Below the pieces are notes generated by a model. The model was not told the DNA's origin and did no database searches. It was given only the letters and a program-made list of their open reading frames with translations. A program made the position numbers and the translations under genes. From Lentzea waywayandensis (lineage in GTDB: Bacteria > Actinomycetota > Actinomycetes > Mycobacteriales > Pseudonocardiaceae): 64,000 nt of DNA. Below are positions 58,506 to 64,000 of this stretch, one piece after another. Location: positions 372,001 through 436,000 of the forward strand of contig NZ_FOYL01000004.1 in the NCBI RefSeq assembly GCF_900115955.1, written 5' to 3'. Each line of letters begins with the position of its first letter. Position 1 is the first letter of the stretch.

Positions 58506-59693
58506 GTGACGTTCGACCAGCGTGATCCCGCGTTCATCGCCGACCCGTACCCGGCCTTCGCCGCCCTCCGCGAAGCCGGTGAGGTGCATCACCACGAGCA
58601 GATGGGCGTCGCCGTCGCGGTCTCGCACGCGGCCTGTTCCGCAGTCCTGCGGCACCGCTCGCTGGGCCGGATCTGGTCGGACGTGAAGCCGGTCGAGCAG
58701 TTCATGGCCTTCAACCTCCTGCACCGCAACTCGCTGCTGGAGAACGAGCCGCCCACGCACACCCGCCTGCGCCGCCTGGTCGCCGCCGCGTTCGGCCGCG
58801 GACACGTCGAGCGGCTGCGCCCGTGGGTCGCCGACCTGGCCGACCGGCTCACCGACGAACTGGTCGCCAAGATCAAGGACCAGGGTCAGGCCGACCTGCT
58901 CGCGCACGTCGCCGCGCCCCTGCCGGTCGAGGTGATCGCCGAGCTGCTCGGCGTCCCGCAGCAGGACCGCTACCTGCTCCAGCCGTGGTCGAACGCCATC
59001 GTGAAGATGTACGAGTACGGCCTGCCCGCCGACCAGCAGGCCCTGGCCGAACGCGCCGCCACCGAGTTCGTCGCCTACCTGCGCGAGCTGATCGCGTTGC
59101 GCCGCAAGACCCCTGGCGCCGACCTCGTCTCCGACCTGGTCGCCGTCACCGACACGGACGGCGCCAGACTCACCGAGGACGAACTCGTCGCCACCGCCGT
59201 GCTCCTGCTGATGGCGGGCCACGAGGCCACGGTCAACGTGATCGGCAACGGCGTCTACGCCCTGATGCAGCACCGCTCGCAGTGGGAACGCCTCAGCCCC
59301 GAACTGATGCCCACGGCCGTAGAGGAGCTCATCCGCTACGACTCGCCGTTGCAGCTCTTCGAACGCACCGCCACCGAACGCGTGGAGATCGCCGGCCACG
59401 TCATCCAGCCCGGCGAGAAGATCGCCGCCCTGCTCGGCGCGGCCGCCCGCGACCCGCTGGTCTTCGAGAACCCGGACGTACTCGACATCGGCCGTGAGAA
59501 GAACCAGCACCTCGGCTTCGGCATGGGCATCCACTACTGCCTGGGCGCTCCGCTGGCCCGCATCGAGGTGGAGGCGGCGCTGTCCGCGTTGCACCGCAAG
59601 CTTCCCGGCGCGGTGCTGGCCGAGGAACCCAACCGCCGCGCCGAGTTCGTGATCCGCGGCCTGCACTCACTGCCACTCGGCAACGGAGCGTGA
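58506..59693 (+). CDS. Cytochrome P450
   Basis: 395 aa from GTG at 58506, with TACCGT 8 nt upstream. I-helix MAGHEATVNVIG, EELIRYDSPLQ (ExxR), and the haem loop FGMGIHYCLGAPLARIE with the thiolate Cys near residue 350. It is a soluble bacterial type that needs ferredoxin partners, none of which are nearby. No neighbouring biosynthetic genes point to a substrate. Confidence 0.95.
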   Translation: MTFDQRDPAFIADPYPAFAALREAGEVHHHEQMGVAVAVSHAACSAVLRHRSLGRIWSDVKPVEQFMAFNLLHRNSLLENEPPTHTRLRRLVAAAFGRGHVERLRPWVADLADRLTDELVAKIKDQGQADLLAHVAAPLPVEVIAELLGVPQQDRYLLQPWSNAIVKMYEYGLPADQQALAERAATEFVAYLRELIALRRKTPGADLVSDLVAVTDTDGARLTEDELVATAVLLLMAGHEATVNVIGNGVYALMQHRSQWERLSPELMPTAVEELIRYDSPLQLFERTATERVEIAGHVIQPGEKIAALLGAAARDPLVFENPDVLDIGREKNQHLGFGMGIHYCLGAPLARIEVEAALSALHRKLPGAVLAEEPNRRAEFVIRGLHSLPLGNGA

Positions 59694-59902
59694 CCGTCCG
59701 ACCCGAGCACTTCGGCAGGTACATCGGCCTTGAATGAGTCAGTGGGCGGGCCGTTCTCGGTTCGCGTGCCTACTCTGACGATTCGGCCCCGCTCGACCGT
59801 TGATCGTCGCACCAACTCTCCCGCCCGGCCGCCACCCGTCCATTCGGACGCCGGCGCACGGTGCGGGGGCCGCAGCAGGCGTCCCCGCGCACTGGAGAGA
59901 CC
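59694..59902. other. Promoter gap before the SpaA-like gene
   Basis: 209 nt without a gene. A TACTCT -10-like box lies about 130 nt before the start, then a long GC-rich leader with GGAGAGACC before ATG at 59903. No repeat or operator is obvious. Confidence 0.4.
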
Positions 59903-61576
59903 ATGCGCAGACGTTTGATGATCGCGAGCGCCGCAGTCTCCGCCTTCGTTCTCGGCCTGCTCGGTCCCGCCGGCGTCGCCGTCGCGGGACCGGTCGGCAC
60001 CGCCGCGGGCTTCGAGGACGACGACGCCAACCTCGCTCCACAGGCACCGATCAACTTCGACTGGAACAGCTTCTCGCCCGCCACCTGGACCGGCGCCGCG
60101 GGCGTCAGAACCGCGAGCAAGGTGACCTCCGGCTGGACCTTCACCGGTCTGGAGGACCGGCAGGCGACCACCACCGACTCCGGTTTCGCCGGTGGTACCA
60201 AGCAGGACAACGTCTGCCCGACCGTGGGCACGCAGAAGGCGTCCAACAAGGACGATCTCAAGCGGATCTACGTCGCGAGCAAGACCGTTGGCAGCAACGT
60301 GTTCCTGACGCTCGCGTGGGTGCGCATCCCGCAGAACACCACGTCCTCGTCGGCGCACGTCGCGTTCGAGTTCAACAAGGGCACCACGTCCTGTGGCGCG
60401 TCCGGGCTCGTGCAGCGCACCGCGGGCGACATGCTGATCGTCTACGACTTCGAGGGCGGCGGCACACCGGTGCTGAAGCTGTCCCGCTGGATCTCCTCGG
60501 GTGCGTGCGAGGTCGGCAGCAACTCGGCGCCCTGCTGGGGCGTCGCCACCACGCTGTCCAGTGGCGTGGCCGAGGCCCAGGTCAACTCGGCGTCGACCGC
60601 CCAGGACACCGTCGCACCGGCGACCGAGACGCTCGGGCTGCAGGAGTTCGGCGAGGCCGGCATCAACCTGACCGCCGCCGGCGTCTTCGCACCCGGTGTC
60701 TGCGAGGGCTTCGGCAAGGCCTACGCCGTCAGCCGCAGCTCCGGCCAGTCGTCGACCGCGCAGATGAAGGACCTGGTCGGGCCGGGCAACGTCAACATCC
60801 GCAACTGCGGTTCCGTCGCCGTCACCAAGCTCGGCAGCGACGGCGGCAGCCAGGCCGGCGCCGTCTTCACGCTGTACTCCGGCACCGGAACCGGCGGCAC
60901 GGTGATCGGCACCTGCACCGTGCAGGCGAGCGGCGCGTGCACCCCGCTGTTCGCCGACCTTCCCGTCGGCACCTACACCCTGGACGAGACGACGGTTCCG
61001 GCCGGATACGACAAGGATCCGACCCTGCCGTTCACGTTCAGCGTCGCGGCCGGGGAGAGCAAGTCGCTGACGTTCACCGACCCGGCACGACCGGCGACCG
61101 TGAACGTGCAGAAGAAGGACGACGCCAACGCACCCGTGCCCGGCGCGGTCTTCACGCTCTCCCAGGGCGCCACCGTGATCGGCACGTGCACGACCGACGC
61201 GGCCGGCGTGTGCCAGCCGCCGTTCACGAACCTGCCGGCCGGCACGTACACGATCGACGAGACGACCACCCCGACCGGCTACGCGAAGGACGCGTCACTG
61301 CCGCTGACCTTCAGCGTCGCCCGCGGCGAGACGAAGAACCTCAGCTTCACGAACCCGAGGACCTTCAAGGTGATCGTGCTCGTCTGCCGCGAGGCCGACA
61401 GCAAGCTGTACCCGAGCCCGGTCACGATCGACGGTCAGGCCGCGGGCAGCACCCTGTCCTCGGCGCAGGCGTCGGCAGCCGGGTTGGGCGAAGCGGCACT
61501 GTGCGGCATCGCGACCGGTCAGCGCGGCGGTCTGCTCACCGGCGACCACTCCGCCGATCCGATCGGGATCGGCTAA
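59903..61576 (+). CDS. Secreted SpaA/Cna-B-like surface protein
   Basis: 557 aa. A signal peptide ends at about residue 30 (LLGPAGVAVAG|PVG). Residues 30-300 form a strand-rich adhesin-like domain with several Cys. Two prealbumin-like (SpaA/Cna-B) domains follow near 305-400 and 400-485, with possible isopeptide residues Lys in VAVTKLGSD and VQKKDD and Glu in LDETTVPAGYDK and IDETTTPTGYAK. There is no LPXTG or C-terminal membrane helix, so it is probably released or held non-covalently. Convergent with a secreted GDPD, overlapping by 4 bp. Confidence 0.78.
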   Translation: MRRRLMIASAAVSAFVLGLLGPAGVAVAGPVGTAAGFEDDDANLAPQAPINFDWNSFSPATWTGAAGVRTASKVTSGWTFTGLEDRQATTTDSGFAGGTKQDNVCPTVGTQKASNKDDLKRIYVASKTVGSNVFLTLAWVRIPQNTTSSSAHVAFEFNKGTTSCGASGLVQRTAGDMLIVYDFEGGGTPVLKLSRWISSGACEVGSNSAPCWGVATTLSSGVAEAQVNSASTAQDTVAPATETLGLQEFGEAGINLTAAGVFAPGVCEGFGKAYAVSRSSGQSSTAQMKDLVGPGNVNIRNCGSVAVTKLGSDGGSQAGAVFTLYSGTGTGGTVIGTCTVQASGACTPLFADLPVGTYTLDETTVPAGYDKDPTLPFTFSVAAGESKSLTFTDPARPATVNVQKKDDANAPVPGAVFTLSQGATVIGTCTTDAAGVCQPPFTNLPAGTYTIDETTTPTGYAKDASLPLTFSVARGETKNLSFTNPRTFKVIVLVCREADSKLYPSPVTIDGQAAGSTLSSAQASAAGLGEAALCGIATGQRGGLLTGDHSADPIGIG

Positions 61577-62541
61577 CGCCGCGGATAACGCTTGGGCAGC
61601 TTGAACCCGCGCTCCTTCAGCACCTTCCGCAGGCGATCCGGGTAGTCGGTGATCAGGCCGTCGACCCCGGTGTCGATCACCTCGTGCATCCGTGACTCCT
61701 CATCCACGGTCCACGGGATGACGGCGAGGCCCTGTCCGTGGGCTTCGGTGACCAGTGCCTTCGTGGTCATCGTGTGCACCGGGGACAGGGCCTTCGCGCC
61801 GAAGCTCTTCACCGCTTTCGCCACGCTGCCGCCGAAGTCGGCGAGTTCGAGGCCGCCCGTCCACGGCGAGCCCGGCCGCAGGAACTCCGGCTGCGTCAGC
61901 GCCACCAGCGGGATGCGCGGCTCGACCTCGCGCAGCCGCATCAACGTGCCCCAGTCGAAGGACTGGACGGTCACGTTCGACAGGAAGCCCGAGCGGCGGA
62001 TCTCCCGGACGGCGCGCTGCACGAACTGCTCGCGCGGCGCGGTCTCGTGCGGGGCGGCGGCCTCGACCTTGGTCTCGATGTTGAAGCGGATGCCCCACGC
62101 GCGGTGCTTGCGCGCCAGGTCGAACAACTCGTCCAGCGTGGGCATGCGAGCGCCCGGCGAGAGTTCCTGATCGGGGTACTGCGACCACCTCGTGCTGCCG
62201 CAGTCCAGCGTCCTCACCTGGGCGAACGTCAGGTCCTTCACGTACTTGCCGGCGTAGGGGAACTCGGGATCGCCGGGGAACGCGGGCTTCGTGTCCAGGC
62301 ACTTCGCCGGGTTCGTCTTGCGGTCGTGGGTGATGACCTCACGACCGTCCCTGGTGATCTGGAGGTCGAGCTCCAGGGTCGTCACGCCGAGTTCGAGCGC
62401 CTTGCCGAACGCCTTGAGCGTGCTCTCCACGGTCAGGCCGATGCCGCCGCGGTGTGCCTGGAGGTCGAACTCCCTGTGGTGCGCCTGGGCGACGCCAGGG
62501 GTGGCCATTGCGATCACCAGAGCCCCGATGAGTGTCCGCAT
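61573..62541 (-). CDS. Secreted glycerophosphodiester phosphodiesterase
   Basis: 322 aa. A signal peptide ends near residue 20 (MATPGVAQA|HHR). GDPD motifs are LQAHRGGIGLTVESTLKAF, LELDLQITRDGREVITHD and RFNIETKVEA, with VQSFDWGTLMRL further on. It hydrolyses glycerophosphodiesters from lipids or teichoic acid outside the cell. Compared with the cytoplasmic GDPD at 57675 it is longer and has its own GGIG variant. Last 4 bases overlap the SpaA-like gene. Confidence 0.9.
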   Translation of the reverse strand: MRTLIGALVIAMATPGVAQAHHREFDLQAHRGGIGLTVESTLKAFGKALELGVTTLELDLQITRDGREVITHDRKTNPAKCLDTKPAFPGDPEFPYAGKYVKDLTFAQVRTLDCGSTRWSQYPDQELSPGARMPTLDELFDLARKHRAWGIRFNIETKVEAAAPHETAPREQFVQRAVREIRRSGFLSNVTVQSFDWGTLMRLREVEPRIPLVALTQPEFLRPGSPWTGGLELADFGGSVAKAVKSFGAKALSPVHTMTTKALVTEAHGQGLAVIPWTVDEESRMHEVIDTGVDGLITDYPDRLRKVLKERGFKLPKRYPRR

Positions 62542-62608
62542 TCACCCAACCTGGCACGCCGGGAAGCACCCCGGCAGGTCCAGCAGGGCGAACGTCGGTT
62601 GAACAGAG

Positions 62609-63514
62609 TCAGCGGGGCGAGCCGGACGCGCGGACCGACCGCAGCGGCGGTTCAGGGGCGTCCTTGACCTCGACGACGCGCATCAGCCGGACGGACGCGG
62701 CGTCCACCGGCAGCAGCAGCGTGGTGATCCGCCGGACGACCAGCGCCGTCGTCACCGCGACACCGGCGAGCACGAAGTCGGCGAGCGCGTGCAGCAGCAC
62801 GCCGTCCGCGAGCGCCTGGGTGCTGTCCCGGAACGACCACAGGACCGCGATCACGAACATCAGCCCCGAGCCGACCCACAGCCCCCACCACCAGCGCAGG
62901 AGCTTCGACGGACGGGGACGTTCGCCGGCGGGCCTGCGGGCCACGGCGTGTTCGAGCTCGGCCAGCACGGAGCCGGGCACCACGAGGTTCATGCCGGGCA
63001 CGACCAGCCCGATCAACGCGGCCCGATCGGAACGCGACGGCCCGTAGCCCACGAGCGTCGCGGCCACGTTCCGCGCGCGCCGCACCCACAGCAGCGTGAG
63101 GATCAACGCCAACGCGCAGCCGGTGATCGCGATCGCCGACGAGGACACCACCAGGGCGTCCGACGCGCTGACCACGCCCGGCGACAGCGCGCCGTACCGG
63201 CTCATCGCGACCAGCACGTAGCGCCAGATCTCGGAGAACGCTCCCCACAGGGCGACGAAGCCGAGCAGCCAGAGCGAGTTCTGCGCGGTGCGGCCCAGCC
63301 GGCGCACGCCGTCGACCGAGTCGGCCTGCTCGACCGTGCCGGGCACGGCCGTGGGCCAGCGCCACGCCAGCAGCGGGAAACCCCAGCGCGGCGGGACCGG
63401 GTAGTTCGGCGGACCGCCGTAGGACAGCCGCTGCGACCGGTTCTGCGGTTGCGGGTAGGCGCCGGGTGGCGGAGTCGCCACCCAGTCCACGCGCATCGGC
63501 TGCAGCGGCTGCAC
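62609..63514 (-). CDS. DUF4328 membrane protein
   Basis: 301 aa from GTG at 63514, 2 nt after the rhodanese stop. A Pro-rich N-terminus (residues 1-45) is followed by about six membrane helices; DUF4328 core motifs are RYVLVAMSRYGALSPG, VRRARNVAATLVGYGPSRS and VVPGMNLVVPGSVLAELEHA. Function unknown. Probably co-transcribed with the rhodanese gene. Confidence 0.82.
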   Translation of the reverse strand: MQPLQPMRVDWVATPPPGAYPQPQNRSQRLSYGGPPNYPVPPRWGFPLLAWRWPTAVPGTVEQADSVDGVRRLGRTAQNSLWLLGFVALWGAFSEIWRYVLVAMSRYGALSPGVVSASDALVVSSSAIAITGCALALILTLLWVRRARNVAATLVGYGPSRSDRAALIGLVVPGMNLVVPGSVLAELEHAVARRPAGERPRPSKLLRWWWGLWVGSGLMFVIAVLWSFRDSTQALADGVLLHALADFVLAGVAVTTALVVRRITTLLLPVDAASVRLMRVVEVKDAPEPPLRSVRASGSPR

Positions 63515-63516
63515 GA

Positions 63517-63855
63517 TCAGATGACCTCGGGCGCCATGCCGTCGGCGCCGCCCTCGAGAGGACGACCGGCGGCCTCCCAGTGCTGCATGCCACCCTCGAC
63601 GTTGACGGCCTCCCAGCCGTTGTCGTTGAGGTACTGGGTCACCCGGGCCGAACGGCCACCGGCGCGGCACACGACGTAGAGCTGCACGTCGTTCGGCACC
63701 TCTTCGAGACGGGCACCGATCTCGCTCATCGGGACGTGCAGCGCGCCGGGCGCGTGGCCGGCGTCCCACTCGTCCTGCTCGCGCACGTCCAGCAGTACGG
63801 CGCCCTCGGGCAGCTGTGCCGGAACGTCGGCGATCTCCACGCTTGGAACAGTCAC
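63517..63855 (-). CDS. Rhodanese-domain protein
   Basis: 112 aa from GTG at 63855. A single rhodanese domain with the active Cys in LYVVCRAGGRSARVTQYL and LLDVREQDEWDAGHAPGALHVP. It moves sulfane sulfur between thiols, and is cytoplasmic. First gene of a two-gene operon with the DUF4328 gene. Confidence 0.92.
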   Translation of the reverse strand: MTVPSVEIADVPAQLPEGAVLLDVREQDEWDAGHAPGALHVPMSEIGARLEEVPNDVQLYVVCRAGGRSARVTQYLNDNGWEAVNVEGGMQHWEAAGRPLEGGADGMAPEVI

Positions 63856-63913
63856 GTCGTAGATGTTGCCATGCCGGAGGTTGCACGGACGTGAACCTCC
63901 GGCATGGCACACC

Positions 63914-64000
63914 TCAGACCCCCTCCGCGATGATGGGCCCGAGCCTGGAGAACTGCTCGTCGGTCAGCGGCAGCGTCGGACGCCTCGTGACGTCAGGGTT
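63914..64000 (-). CDS. 3' end of an unidentified gene (starts outside window)
   Basis: 28 sense codons in frame end NPDVTRRPTLPLTDEQFSRL... IIAEGV at TGA (63914-63916). Frame composition is that of coding DNA here. The fragment is too short to name. Confidence 0.6.
   Translation of the reverse strand, partial: NPDVTRRPTLPLTDEQFSRLGPIIAEGV

Overview
This window comes from a high-GC Gram-positive actinomycete. GTG starts dominate, many genes look leaderless (TAnnnT box 6-8 nt before a GTG or ATG), and the gene content (fused CydDC, IdeR/DmdR-type iron boxes, Septum_form protein, DUF5926, DUF4328, SigE-family sigma factor) fits Pseudonocardiales such as Lentzea, Saccharothrix or Actinosynnema. 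The genus is inference. I see no rRNA, tRNA, CRISPR array, prophage or intact insertion sequence. The mobile DNA consists of small non-coding inverted-repeat (MITE-like) elements.

Layout. 0-10 kb: surface and secreted enzymes. These are a GH89 glycosidase, two secreted proteins joining different wall-active domains to the same seven-blade PLL-like propeller (both preceded by helically phased TGCA repeats), a multi-pass membrane protein, a family 2 glycosyltransferase and L-2-hydroxyglutarate oxidase. 10-17 kb: a compact minus-strand operon (LpxA-like acyltransferase, ACP, ketoreductase, AMP-ligase, LuxE-like, LuxC-like) behind a ceramidase-family gene. It looks like an uncharacterised fatty-acyl modification and reduction pathway without luciferase. 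17-27 kb: serS, a YgiB/GspS/DUF350 operon, a Septum_form protein, a TetR-regulated metallo-beta-lactamase-fold protein, pheA, a macro-domain protein and a GNAT enzyme. 27-35 kb: a NarL-type two-component pair, cydA-cydB-cydDC (cytochrome bd and its exporter), and a manganese exporter behind a yybP-ykoY riboswitch.

35-48 kb: a MarR/cupin pair, then a minus-strand operon SWIM, DUF5691, MoxR ATPase, DUF5682 and a 62-aa acidic protein. The vWA partner of this system lies about 4 kb away, translationally coupled to the end of a homogentisate-catabolism operon (unknown gene, fahA, iclR). The homogentisate genes are therefore nested inside the vWA/MoxR system. 48-54 kb: two iron-box controlled loci (a DUF2470 protein and a ferritin), a CPBP protease, arginine deiminase and an ECF42-like sigma factor with its DGPF protein.

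53.7-56.3 kb: two abutting MITE-like elements, a lipoprotein preceded by a 14-codon leader ORF and a hairpin, and a SigE-family sigma factor with a membrane partner sharing the lipoprotein's extracytoplasmic domain. 56-64 kb: DUF952, DUF5926, two glycerophosphodiesterases (one cytoplasmic, one secreted), a cytochrome P450, a secreted SpaA/Cna-B-like protein, DUF4328 and rhodanese proteins, and the tail of one more gene. Two short clusters of DnaA-box-like 9-mers sit in the gaps at 26.5 and 56.7 kb.
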